Positions 8,994-17,523 of a stretch of 37,689 nucleotides of DNA are shown in pieces; the stretch's first letter is position 1; every line of letters begins with the position of its first letter. The notes under the pieces are model-generated. The model saw nothing but the letters and a program-made list of their open reading frames with translations. It was not told the origin of the DNA and searched no databases. The stretch lies in contig JAUVLU010000025.1 of NCBI GenBank assembly GCA_030600585.1, forward strand, positions 1 to 37,689, in the 5' to 3' direction. Position numbers and translations under genes: made by a program. The stretch comes from Candidatus Cloacimonadota bacterium. Its GTDB lineage: Bacteria > Cloacimonadota > Cloacimonadia > Cloacimonadales > TCS61.

Positions 8994-10652
8994 CTATTTA
9001 TTATCCTTTTCTTCTTCTTTTTTGTTCTGTTTCAGTTCTTCAGCATACTCGAACATCTCTTCAAGTGTAGAGCATTTTTCAAAGATCTCCATTGTTTCCT
9101 TAAGTTGAGTATCTTCTTCCAACACGATTTTATATCGCTCAACTTCACCGAATTTTCTGCCGATAATATTACCGGTCAGTTCATTTTCGATCCAGCCAAG
9201 AATGCTATCAACTTCAACTTGTTCAAACACAATTTCTTTCAATTTGGCGAATTCTAAAAGAGCTTCAATATCATTTTGAGAAGCTTGGTATTTTATAGAA
9301 ACGCTTTCGTCATGGTCAATTAGATAATCAACCGAATAATTGAAGAAAACATTTTTCCTACGCAGATCTACACCCAGGTCTGTAAGACGTGATTGTTCGA
9401 TCTCAATATCGGGAGTAATGCCGCCGCCGCCATAAACTTCTCTTCCCTTGCTGGTGTAATATACATCTTCATGGCTTTTATCTTCGGCTTCTTCCTGCAT
9501 TTCTTCAATCTCTTCTTTAGAAATATCACCATTTTGTACTCGTTCATCTTTCAATAATTTATCATTAAGTTCTTTATGAATACATCTACCGGATTTGATA
9601 TAATATTTAGCAGTTGTTATTTTGATGCCGTTTCCATCTGAAAGAGGGAATAAACGCTGAACCGAACCTTTTCCAAAAGAGGTTTGCCCAACTACCAGAC
9701 CGCGATCCCAATCCTGCATAGAACCGGCAAATATTTCTGAAGCACTTGCAGAACCGTTATTGATGAGAACTACAACTGGATAATCTCCTCTAATTCTGTT
9801 ATACTTTGTTAAATATTCCATATTGGTCTGAGGAGCTCTACCCTTGGTAAATACTACAAGTTTACCTTTTCCGATGAATTCATTCACTGTATTTATTGCT
9901 TCTCTGAGAAGCCCGCCGGGATTGAATCTAAGATCGATAATAAGTCCGCGAATTCCTTCTGATTCAAGTTCATCCAGTTTTTCTCTCATATCTGAAGTTG
10001 TATTTGCATTGAACTGACGAATTCTCATATACCCAATTCCGTTATCTAATTTAAATGAATATGGAATACTGTGGATTTTAATTATTTCCCGGATGATCTC
10101 GAATTCCAATTCATCTTTTACTCCGGGTCTGATGATAGATATCACAACTTTAGTTCCGGGTTCACCGCGCATTTTCTTTATCGATTCATCGGTAGAAACA
10201 CCAACAACGCTTTTTCCGTCCACTTTAGATATTTTATCTCCGGCAAGTATTCCCATCCTATAGGCAGGAGTTCCCTCTATGGGTGCTACAACAGTTATGT
10301 AATCGCCCTTCTTATCTATCGAGATTCCCAGTCCGCCAAACTCACCTTTTGTGTCTGTGCTGAATTTTTCAAATTCATCCGGAGTAAAATAATGTGTATG
10401 CGGATCTACTTCATCCATCATTCCTTTGATAGCCGAATCGATCAGATCATCGACATCAAGCTCTTCCACATAATTTTGTCTAACATTGAATAGAACCTCA
10501 CTAAAGAGTTTAAGTTTCTTGTAAATATTAGTCTCTTCAGAATTAGAAGCATCCGCATTTACAACATTAAATAGTAGAACACCAATAATAATCCAGCCAA
10601 TTACACTTGCTGAAAAAAGAATTTTACTCAATTTATTTAGTCTTTGTTTCAT
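8994..10652 (-). CDS. ctpA: C-terminal processing peptidase (S41, CtpA/Prc type)
   Basis: This is a periplasmic serine protease that cleaves proteins at exposed C-termini. An N-terminal signal anchor (about 12-33) is followed by a PDZ domain (about 100-185) and the S41 catalytic domain. In NNGSASASEIF the nucleophile is S303, and the general base is K328 in the FGKGS motif; the 25-residue spacing matches E. coli Prc. The C-terminal 150 residues are acidic and lysine-rich and end in a charged helix of unknown role. Its ATG overlaps the tmk stop by 4 nt (ATGA), so it is translationally coupled. It is the last gene before the terminator at 8962. Confidence 0.94.
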   Translation of the reverse strand: MKQRLNKLSKILFSASVIGWIIIGVLLFNVVNADASNSEETNIYKKLKLFSEVLFNVRQNYVEELDVDDLIDSAIKGMMDEVDPHTHYFTPDEFEKFSTDTKGEFGGLGISIDKKGDYITVVAPIEGTPAYRMGILAGDKISKVDGKSVVGVSTDESIKKMRGEPGTKVVISIIRPGVKDELEFEIIREIIKIHSIPYSFKLDNGIGYMRIRQFNANTTSDMREKLDELESEGIRGLIIDLRFNPGGLLREAINTVNEFIGKGKLVVFTKGRAPQTNMEYLTKYNRIRGDYPVVVLINNGSASASEIFAGSMQDWDRGLVVGQTSFGKGSVQRLFPLSDGNGIKITTAKYYIKSGRCIHKELNDKLLKDERVQNGDISKEEIEEMQEEAEDKSHEDVYYTSKGREVYGGGGITPDIEIEQSRLTDLGVDLRRKNVFFNYSVDYLIDHDESVSIKYQASQNDIEALLEFAKLKEIVFEQVEVDSILGWIENELTGNIIGRKFGEVERYKIVLEEDTQLKETMEIFEKCSTLEEMFEYAEELKQNKKEEEKDNK

Positions 10653-11272
10653 TTATTTAACTCCTTCAAAATTATACTAATTACATTTTTATGAATTTCT
10701 TTTATGCTTTTATTACCATCTAAAACAACAAATCTCTCAGGTTCTTTGTTAGCTAAATCTAAAAAACCTTCTCTAACTTTTTTGTGGAACTCCATCGATT
10801 CTTGTTCCAACCTGTCTGCATCTTTTGCCAAAATTCTGGATAATCCAATCTCTTCCGGTAAGTCCACGAGAAAGGTGATATCCGGAACGAGACCAAAAGT
10901 TGCATATCTTCTAATTGTGTCAATAAGCTTTCCATCTATCTTTCTCGCAGCACCCTGATAGGCGAAGGTAGAATCATAATATCTATCGGAGATAACGATC
11001 TTTCCTTTTTCCAGTTCAGGAATGATCCACTCACCTGTATGTTGGCTTCTGGCAGCCATATATAAAAGTACTTCCGTTTGAGGCAGCATCTTTTTATTTT
11101 CAACACTTAGAAGTATTTCACGTATTTTTTCAGCTATTTTAGGTCCTCCGGGTTCTCGGGTAAGGAACACTCTTTTTCCTTCTCTTAACAAAAATTCCTT
11201 GAGCATTCGTGCCTGTGTTGATTTCCCACAGCCTTCAATTCCCTCAAAAGTAATAAATAAACTTTTTTTCAT
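10649..11272 (-). CDS. tmk: Thymidylate kinase
   Basis: It phosphorylates dTMP to dTDP. At 207 aa it is standard length. The P-loop is GIEGCGKST (11-19), followed by the REPGG thymidine-site motif, the DRYYDST motif, and a LID region near 150-165 carrying ADRLEQ. It starts 3 nt after the rimI stop, and its TGA overlaps the ctpA ATG. Confidence 0.95.
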   Translation of the reverse strand: MKKSLFITFEGIEGCGKSTQARMLKEFLLREGKRVFLTREPGGPKIAEKIREILLSVENKKMLPQTEVLLYMAARSQHTGEWIIPELEKGKIVISDRYYDSTFAYQGAARKIDGKLIDTIRRYATFGLVPDITFLVDLPEEIGLSRILAKDADRLEQESMEFHKKVREGFLDLANKEPERFVVLDGNKSIKEIHKNVISIILKELNK

Positions 11273-11275
11273 CTG

Positions 11276-11731
11276 TTATCCCTTTTTGATATTATCCATT
11301 ATGTTTATACCCATTATCAAAGCATCATCTTCCGGTGAGTGATAATATTTCTTCCTTAATCCAATCGCACTAAAGCCCATTTTTGTATAAAACTTTATTG
11401 CTGCGAGATTAGAATTACGCACTTCGAGGAAAAACTTGAAGCAATTTTCGTCCAGTAATTTACTCATGATAAACCGAACAAGCGCATTTCCAAATCCCTT
11501 TCTTTGAAAATCTGATGCAACTGCGATATTTGTGATATTAAATTCATCCAGGAGTTTCCAACCACAAATATAACCAATAATTTTATCTTTTATTTCCATC
11601 ACGAATGCGTACTGCTTTTCAATTTCTTCTATGAACATCTCTTCTTTCCAGGATGTTGGAAACAGTTCTTTCTCCAAAATCATAACGTTGGGAATATCTT
11701 CTCTTCTCATTTCTCTGATCTCTGTTTTCAT
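11276..11731 (-). CDS. rimI: GNAT N-acetyltransferase, RimI-like
   Basis: This is a GCN5-related acetyltransferase of about 151 aa, probably modifying the N-terminus of ribosomal protein S18 or another protein. The acetyl-CoA-binding motif is QRKGFG, followed by the LEVRNSN and AIKFYTKMGF stretches diagnostic of the RimI group. I place the start at ATG 11731, which overlaps the transglycosylase stop (TGATG). A TTG one codon earlier is possible. The exact substrate is inferred from the family. Confidence 0.87.
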   Translation of the reverse strand: MKTEIREMRREDIPNVMILEKELFPTSWKEEMFIEEIEKQYAFVMEIKDKIIGYICGWKLLDEFNITNIAVASDFQRKGFGNALVRFIMSKLLDENCFKFFLEVRNSNLAAIKFYTKMGFSAIGLRKKYYHSPEDDALIMGINIMDNIKKG

Positions 11732-13197
11732 CAATAATATAACTTCTGCCCCGGATAGATCATCACGATTCCGTTACGTGTTTTAAGATCATTTTTAGAA
11801 ATTAAAACTTTTTGTGAAATTCCTATTTTATGAGCTATCGTTCCTACCGTATCTCCCTTTTTTACAACATGATAATTATTTGTTTTTTGAACTGTCCCAC
11901 CGGAACCTGTTCCATAGAGCTTTAGCTTCTGTCCCGGATGTATGACGTTTGAAATGAGATGATTCAGGCTTTTAATACGAGAAACTGTCGTCTTATATTT
12001 GCGTGCAATATTATATAAATTATCTCCGTATTTTACAATATGATGAGTAAAGAAACCTGCATTTTTATTAAGGAATTGTTTTTCTATTTTTACTAATAAT
12101 TCCTTGTTTACTCCATTTCCATTCGGTATAAGAACTGAATAATTCCCGGGAGGGAGAACTACATCGTTAACTGCAGAATATTTCTTTCTGCTTCTTTTGT
12201 AGATCTTGATCCATGGATTCATTTCTAATATTTTACCAATAGAAGTTCCCTGAGCTTTAGCCCACTCATCGATCTTGTAATGTCCCTTCAATGTGAGGTC
12301 GATTAAATGAGCATTTTCCAGGATCGGTTTTTTCCTTTCCAGTTGCTTTCCAAATATCTCCTCTTCATTCTCGATGATCATTTTTATCGCTAAAGCACGC
12401 CAGACATATTTCTGTGTTTCGTCAACACGCATCAGCAGATCAAAAAAATCATATACTTCCTGCTGACGAACAACTTTAGCAATACTGCCAACTCCGGCAT
12501 TATAGGAACTCATTGCCAATAACCAGTCATCAGTACCACGCTTTGTGAGATAACTTCGCGCATTAAGAAGATATTTTGCTGCGGCAGTTGTTGACAGGAA
12601 AACATTTCTACGCTCATCAATAAAAGAATCTATACGCATTCCATAACCCTTTGCAGTATTTGGCATAAACTGCCAGATGCCAAGAGCACCCACACGTGAA
12701 CCTACCATAGGACTCAATCTGCTTTCTGCTATTGCTAAATATTTAGTATCAAGCGGAATATTATAATGTGAAAATACCGAATCGAAATATGCAAAATATT
12801 TACCGCATCTTGGAATGAACTTGTGTGCTACTCTGAGTTCCTGTTTATATATGGTCTCAAATTTATCATAAATACGTTCGTTTGTCAGATCGAAGGTTCT
12901 GCCGGCAAATATTATAGAATCTGGAATTATAAAATCCTGATTTACAGAAACTCTGCTGTTGGCAATTTCCAACGATTGGTATAATGAATCTATTGTAAAA
13001 TCTAATTCTTCTATAGTATTAAAAAGTGAATTAATTATTATATTTTTGTCGGTAATTTCTTGTTCAAGTGAATCTGCAAGAGTATCTGCTAATATTGCAG
13101 ATGAATTTTCAACCGGTTGAACAGATTCTATTTCAGATGTTATCGCACAACCGAACATAACGGTAAGAATGGCAAATAATGAAAGTATCCTTCTCAT
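11731..13197 (-). CDS. mltD: Lytic transglycosylase lipoprotein with two LysM domains (MltD-like)
   Basis: It cleaves peptidoglycan glycan strands at the outer-membrane face. A lipoprotein signal ends in VMFGC, so C17 should be lipidated. A coiled region follows, then the SLT domain (about 140-270), with catalytic E158 in AESRLSP and the GALGIWQFMPNTA motif just after. Two LysM domains at about 385-428 and 442-487 bind glycan. MltD usually has this architecture. It starts directly after the rfbB stop with no gap, and its stop overlaps the rimI start. Confidence 0.93.
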   Translation of the reverse strand: MRRILSLFAILTVMFGCAITSEIESVQPVENSSAILADTLADSLEQEITDKNIIINSLFNTIEELDFTIDSLYQSLEIANSRVSVNQDFIIPDSIIFAGRTFDLTNERIYDKFETIYKQELRVAHKFIPRCGKYFAYFDSVFSHYNIPLDTKYLAIAESRLSPMVGSRVGALGIWQFMPNTAKGYGMRIDSFIDERRNVFLSTTAAAKYLLNARSYLTKRGTDDWLLAMSSYNAGVGSIAKVVRQQEVYDFFDLLMRVDETQKYVWRALAIKMIIENEEEIFGKQLERKKPILENAHLIDLTLKGHYKIDEWAKAQGTSIGKILEMNPWIKIYKRSRKKYSAVNDVVLPPGNYSVLIPNGNGVNKELLVKIEKQFLNKNAGFFTHHIVKYGDNLYNIARKYKTTVSRIKSLNHLISNVIHPGQKLKLYGTGSGGTVQKTNNYHVVKKGDTVGTIAHKIGISQKVLISKNDLKTRNGIVMIYPGQKLYY

Positions 13198-14292
13198 TTA
13201 TTGCGTCTCCATCATACGGGGTTTATAAATGTCATCGTAATAGTTCATATATTTTCCAGAGGTTATTTCCTCAATCCAATCCATATGATTTGAATACCAT
13301 GTTATTACCTGTTCCAAACCGTCTTCAAATTCTATTTGCGGTTTCCAACCCAATTCCTGTTGGATCTTACTTGAATCAACCGAATATCGAACATCATGTC
13401 CCTGTCTATCAAGAACATAAGAAATAAGCTTTTTGTTTATATTCATTTTATCAAGAATATATTCTGCGAGATCGATGTTCTTCCATCTGTTTCCTGTTCC
13501 CACATTGTATATCTCACCCGATTTTCCATTTTGCATAACAACATCTATTGCACGGCAATGATCTTCCACATGCATCCATTCTCGAATATTCATCCCATCA
13601 CCATAAATAGGGATATCTAAATTATTAAATGCATTATGAATGATTACAGGAACCAGTTTCTCCGGGAATTGATAATATCCAAAATTGTTACATGCTCTAA
13701 TCACATTTACACTTTGACCATACGTTTGATAAGCTACACGTAAAAGCAGATCAGCAGAAGCTTTACTGGCAGAATATGGATTATTGGGTTTTATAAGAGC
13801 TTCTTCAGTAACATTAAGATTACTATCAATTGAGCCATAAACTTCATCTGTGGATACCTGAACAAATTTCTGCACCTTATGTTCTCTGGAATAATTTAAC
13901 AGGATCTGAGTTCCTAATACATTGGTCTGTAAAAAGATATCGGGATTAATAATGCTTTTATCTACGTGTGATTCCGCTGCAAAATGAACAACATAATCGG
14001 GATTGAATTGTTCAAAAGCTGTTTTAACATCTTTCTGATCTGCAACATCACCTTTAAAAAATACATAATTTGCATTATCTTCAATGGTCGTAAGGTTATT
14101 AAGGTTACCGGCGTATGTTAGTTTATCAAAGTTTATTACTTTGAAATTAGGGTATTTCCGAATAAGATACCTTATGAAATTCGAGCCGATGAAACCAGCA
14201 CCTCCAGTTACAAGAATGATCTTATGCTCATCGTTAACAATTTTATTTTCATCAAAAAAATCAAATGCACTATCTGTTTTCTTTTCTTTCAT
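13198..14292 (-). CDS. rfbB: dTDP-glucose 4,6-dehydratase
   Basis: An extended-SDR enzyme that converts dTDP-glucose to dTDP-4-keto-6-deoxyglucose for deoxysugar and O-antigen synthesis. The NAD-binding motif is GGAGFIGS (30-37). The catalytic triplet T148-D149-E150 lies in STDEVYGS, and the Y173-x3-K177 pair is present. About 22 extra residues precede the usual N-terminus; the ATG has an AGGA site at good spacing, so the extension looks real. No rfbA, rfbC or rfbD lies nearby, so the rest of the pathway is encoded elsewhere. Confidence 0.93.
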   Translation of the reverse strand: MKEKKTDSAFDFFDENKIVNDEHKIILVTGGAGFIGSNFIRYLIRKYPNFKVINFDKLTYAGNLNNLTTIEDNANYVFFKGDVADQKDVKTAFEQFNPDYVVHFAAESHVDKSIINPDIFLQTNVLGTQILLNYSREHKVQKFVQVSTDEVYGSIDSNLNVTEEALIKPNNPYSASKASADLLLRVAYQTYGQSVNVIRACNNFGYYQFPEKLVPVIIHNAFNNLDIPIYGDGMNIREWMHVEDHCRAIDVVMQNGKSGEIYNVGTGNRWKNIDLAEYILDKMNINKKLISYVLDRQGHDVRYSVDSSKIQQELGWKPQIEFEDGLEQVITWYSNHMDWIEEITSGKYMNYYDDIYKPRMMETQ

Positions 14293-14299
14293 ATAATTC

Positions 14300-15085
14300 C
14301 TACTTTATAAAATACAAAATAACATAAAAAACCGGAGCTGCCAAAAGAAGACTGTCAAATCTATCAAGAATCCCACCATGACCGGGAAGGAGATTTGAGC
14401 TATCTTTTACACCGGCATCTCTCTTCAAAATCGATTCGAACAAATCTCCCATCTGACCAAATATACCACCGGAAACTGCTGCTGCAAGTGCCTGCGACAA
14501 GGATATTCCAAAAAACCTTATCAATATATACGAACCTGCTAATGAAAAGAATATTCCTGCCAGAAATCCTTCAAGAGATTTATTTGGACTTGCCTTAAAT
14601 ATTCCCCGATGTTTACCTATTGTCATGCCGGCAAAATAGGCTGCGGAATCAGTTATCCAGATCATGAAGATAAGACTTAAAATCAGATTTCTTCCATTTT
14701 CCAATAACCTTATATGATATACACTGCTTAATAAAACAGCAATATAAATTACAATAAACATTGCTGCCGAGCTTCTATTCATCGCATCTTCCAGTTTATT
14801 ACCGAATAGATCGATTCCCATAATAATAACAAATGTTAATAGAAGCGACGCAAAAATGATCATCGTTCCAAAATATATTGATGCAAGGAATATGATTAAA
14901 CCAAGAACTATAATTATTCTCGGAATAATAATATCTTTTTTAATGAACATTTCTCTCAACTCGAACATCATTAAAAATGCTATCAAAGCTAAAAATGATG
15001 CAAGTGCTATATTCCCAACGTAAAATATATAAATAAGCAACGGAATAAAAATAACCGCGACCAAAATCCTTTTTAATAAAACCAT
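14300..15085 (-). CDS. cdsA: Phosphatidate cytidylyltransferase
   Basis: An integral membrane enzyme making CDP-diacylglycerol from phosphatidate and CTP, the branch point of phospholipid synthesis. It has 261 aa with about seven hydrophobic segments. The C-terminal signature is present (KRDAGVKDSSNLLPGHGG followed by LDRFD), including the aspartates that bind metal. Its ATG follows the uppS TAG directly (TAGATG), as in the widespread uppS-cdsA pair. Confidence 0.95.
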   Translation of the reverse strand: MVLLKRILVAVIFIPLLIYIFYVGNIALASFLALIAFLMMFELREMFIKKDIIIPRIIIVLGLIIFLASIYFGTMIIFASLLLTFVIIMGIDLFGNKLEDAMNRSSAAMFIVIYIAVLLSSVYHIRLLENGRNLILSLIFMIWITDSAAYFAGMTIGKHRGIFKASPNKSLEGFLAGIFFSLAGSYILIRFFGISLSQALAAAVSGGIFGQMGDLFESILKRDAGVKDSSNLLPGHGGILDRFDSLLLAAPVFYVILYFIK

Positions 15086-15829
15086 CTATTTCTCCTTTCG
15101 ACTGCCAAATCTTCTTTTTCTCTTTTGAAAATCAAGAATGGATTGAATAAATTCTTCACGACTGAAATCCGGCCATAAAGTCTTGGTGAACCAAAATTCC
15201 GAATAAGCGCTCTGCCAGATCAGGAAATTGGATAGACGCTCTTCCCCACTCGTTCTAATAATCAAATCAGGATCCGGCATATAAGCTGTGTAGAGATAAT
15301 TGCTAACCATCTCGTCACTTATTTCTTCTTTTGTTATCTTACCCGTTTTAATATCGTCAGTTATCATCTTGAATGCATCGATAAGTTCACGCCGTCCACC
15401 ATAGTTCATTGCAACGTTCAGGTGTAATCCATCATTATTCCAACTATTTTTACAAGTATTTAAAACTTTCTTATTGTAATTTTTTTCCAATTCCTCTTTG
15501 CTTCCAATAAACCTGATGTTCACATTATTTTTTATAAGATCATCAATTTCTTTTACAAGGGAATCCATAATTAATTTTAGAAGAAAATTCACTTCCTGTT
15601 TGGAACGCCGCCAATTCTCAGTGGAAAATGCGTAAATTGTTAGATATTCTAATCCAGCTTCAACTGCTGTTTCCACGATGCGTCTTACAGCTTTAACTCC
15701 CTCTTTATGACCATTAACACGTTTTGTATTATGCTCATCAGCCCAGCGTCCATTACCGTCCATTATAATGGCAATATGTTTTGGCATTTGCTCTTTATCT
15801 AATTGTTTGATAAGTTGTTTATAATCCAT
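15086..15829 (-). CDS. uppS: Undecaprenyl diphosphate synthase
   Basis: A cis-prenyltransferase that builds the C55 lipid carrier for peptidoglycan and O-antigen. It has 247 aa. The N-terminal motif IAIIMDGNGRWA carries catalytic D24. YAFSTENWRR and the C-terminal DLIIRTSGEERLSNFLIWQ region are intact. A GAGG site precedes ATG. It starts 7 nt after the four-helix-bundle gene, which separates it from prfB. Confidence 0.96.
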   Translation of the reverse strand: MDYKQLIKQLDKEQMPKHIAIIMDGNGRWADEHNTKRVNGHKEGVKAVRRIVETAVEAGLEYLTIYAFSTENWRRSKQEVNFLLKLIMDSLVKEIDDLIKNNVNIRFIGSKEELEKNYNKKVLNTCKNSWNNDGLHLNVAMNYGGRRELIDAFKMITDDIKTGKITKEEISDEMVSNYLYTAYMPDPDLIIRTSGEERLSNFLIWQSAYSEFWFTKTLWPDFSREEFIQSILDFQKRKRRFGSRKEK

Positions 15830-15836
15830 ATTTACC

Positions 15837-16304
15837 TCAATTGTTAGTTGAACTGGTGGAACCGGTTGAATTAGTGGAATTGGTGGAACCGGTTGAACCA
15901 GTTGAATTGGTTGAATTAATTAAACTGGTTGAATTGGTTGAATTTTTCATTGATTTTTTAATGTATTTTATATAACCATTTAATTCTTTGGGGAATGTTT
16001 TAACAAAATCATCTATTTCATTTTTCTGTTTTTCATTTATTAAATTTCTTGTATTAGATTTTCGTAACCAGTCAAAAGATTCTTCCATTGAGCCACGCGC
16101 AATATAACAAAAGTGAATATTTTCCTTAAAATGATATCTTCCATATCCTTCGGCAATATTTGCAGAAATCGAATCGGCAGCTTTAACCAATTGAATACCA
16201 ATAGTAAATTTCGCAAATTTGTCCCATTTGCTACAAATATCCCAGATCATATTTGAGAACTTGAGAGCTTTAATATAAACTTTAAGGTCTTTAATATCTT
16301 TCAC
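15837..16304 (-). CDS. Four-helix-bundle protein (S23 / 23S-IVS family) with Ser-Thr-Asn tail
   Basis: The body, with the conserved SISANIAEGYGR motif, belongs to the four-helix-bundle family found inside 23S rRNA intervening sequences, as free-standing genes, and as the Avd accessory of diversity-generating retroelements. No reverse transcriptase or variable repeat is seen here. I prefer the GTG at 16304 (155 aa), because GGGAGAGA lies just before it and family members begin near there; an upstream ATG at 16337 has no ribosome-binding site. The last 35 residues are S/T/N/G only, encoded by a 9-nt tandem array. The gene sits between prfB and uppS with 7-nt and about 45-nt gaps, bounded by inverted repeats. 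Its function is unknown. Confidence 0.8.
   Translation of the reverse strand: MKDIKDLKVYIKALKFSNMIWDICSKWDKFAKFTIGIQLVKAADSISANIAEGYGRYHFKENIHFCYIARGSMEESFDWLRKSNTRNLINEKQKNEIDDFVKTFPKELNGYIKYIKKSMKNSTNSTSLINSTNSTGSTGSTNSTNSTGSTSSTNN
15847..15857. repeat. Left arm of 11-bp inverted repeat
   Basis: GTTGAACTGGT here is the exact reverse complement of ACCAGTTCAAC at 16324-16334. The two arms bracket the four-helix-bundle gene. This arm is also the first unit of the 9-nt array. Confidence 0.6.
15847..15945. repeat. Eleven-unit 9-nt tandem array (GTTGAATTG type)
   Basis: Eleven consecutive 9-nt units, variants of GTTGAATTG, GTGGAACCG and GTTGAACTG, run without a break. Read on the minus strand they encode the STN/STG tail of the four-helix-bundle protein. 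The unit is a multiple of three, so length changes would keep the frame. Confidence 0.85.
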
Positions 16305-16323
16305 TTTCTCTCTCTCCCATTTT

Positions 16324-16334
16324 ACCAGTTCAAC
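16324..16334. repeat. Right arm of 11-bp inverted repeat
   Basis: ACCAGTTCAAC pairs with the arm at 15847-15857. It lies 14 nt past the prfB stop in the direction of transcription, before the four-helix start, so the transcript could close into a long-range stem around this gene. Confidence 0.6.
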
Positions 16335-16349
16335 CATTTTACAAGTTTA

Positions 16350-17457
16350 CTATTTTTTCCTCGCCAGTTTCTTCAGGAATGCATTCATAAAATCATCCAG
16401 ATTACCATCCATTACGCTGGAGATATTTCCGGTTTCATAGTTTGTGCGATGGTCTTTAACCATCTGATACGGATGGAACACATAAGAACGTATCTGATTT
16501 CCCCAACCTATATCTGTTTTCTTATCTTCATGCTTTTGCCGTTTTTTTTCACGCTCTTCTTCATAATGCTGGTAAAGTTTAGATTTTAATATAACCATTG
16601 CTACTTCACGGTTCCTAAGTTGGGAACGTTCATTCTGGCATTGAACAATAATGTTGGTTGGAATATGTGTGATCCTTACTGCTGAATCGGTTGTATTAAC
16701 TCCTTGTCCGCCCTTCCCGCTGGCACGATATGTATCGATTCTAAGGTCACTCTGCTCAATTTCAACTTCGATATCATCTTCTATCATTGGATATACAAAT
16801 ACAGATGCAAATGATGTCTGACGTTTACCCTGAGCATTGAAAGGTGATATTCTTACAAGCCTGTGAACTCCGGATTCAGCTTTTAAATAACCGTAAACAT
16901 AATCTCCCATAATTTCCATAGTAACACTTTTCAAACCTGCTTCATCACCTGACTGATAATCTACGACTTCTATCTTATAATCTGTTTTCTCTGCCCAGCG
17001 AGTGTACATCCTGAAAAGCATTTCAGCCCAATCCTGCGATTCGGTTCCACCGGCGCCGGGATGAATTGTAAGGATAGCACTGTTGGGATCTGTTTTTCCA
17101 TTAAGAAGAAATTGCACTTCCGTATTATCTACTAAACATTTTTCTTCCTGTAATACTTCAGATGCTTCTTTAAGCAGAGATTCGTTGAAATCCTCATTTA
17201 GAAGGATAATATAAGTTTCAAGATCGTCTTTAATGGTGGTAAGACGATCGTCCTTTTTAATTTGATTTTTGAATTGATTTAATTCCTTGGTTATTTTGGT
17301 GGCTCTTTTCTGATCAGACCAGAAATCGGGTTTTTCCATTTCTGTTTCACTTTTTAATATCTTCTGCTTTATATCAGAAGTGTCAAAGTAACCTCCGAAT
17401 CTCTGATATTCTATTTATTACTTCTTCACTTTGCTTTACAAAATCTATTAACTCCAT
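16350..17457 (-). CDS. prfB: Peptide chain release factor 2, with programmed +1 frameshift
   Basis: RF2 recognises UAA and UGA. The gene begins at ATG 17457, with a GGAG ribosome-binding site at 17463-17469. It reads 24 codons to an in-frame TGA (17385-17383), then must shift +1 at CTT-TGA-C to continue to 16350, giving 368 aa. In the merged protein the SPF stop-codon motif falls at 204-206 and GGQ at 249-251, matching E. coli RF2 within one residue. A simple annotation starting at ATG 17339 would lose 39 residues. The frameshift makes RF2 autoregulated: low RF2 means slow UGA termination and more shifting. A 66-nt gap separates it from dgt. Confidence 0.95.
17382..17396 (-). promoter_or_regulatory. 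prfB: prfB +1 frameshift site
   Basis: On the minus strand the order is GGAGG (17396-17392), TTA, CTT, TGA, C. This matches the E. coli arrangement: an internal anti-16S sequence three bases before the CUU slip codon, then UGA followed by C. Reading continues with GAC from 17384. Confidence 0.95.
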
Positions 17458-17523
17458 CAAATCTCCTTTAATAAAACTCAATTATTCTTAATGAATGTTA
17501 AAAAAAATATGTTTGAAATTAAA

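Noticed and set aside
15847-15945. CRISPR array
   Set aside because: Units are 9 nt, contiguous and lack spacers; no cas genes are present.
15837-16337. Diversity-generating retroelement accessory gene (Avd)
   Set aside because: The four-helix family includes Avd, but there is no reverse transcriptase, template repeat or variable repeat in the window.
16350-17339. prfB as a plain 329-aa gene
   Set aside because: The upstream leader with CTT-TGA-C restores the missing N-terminus, so the shorter model is incomplete.
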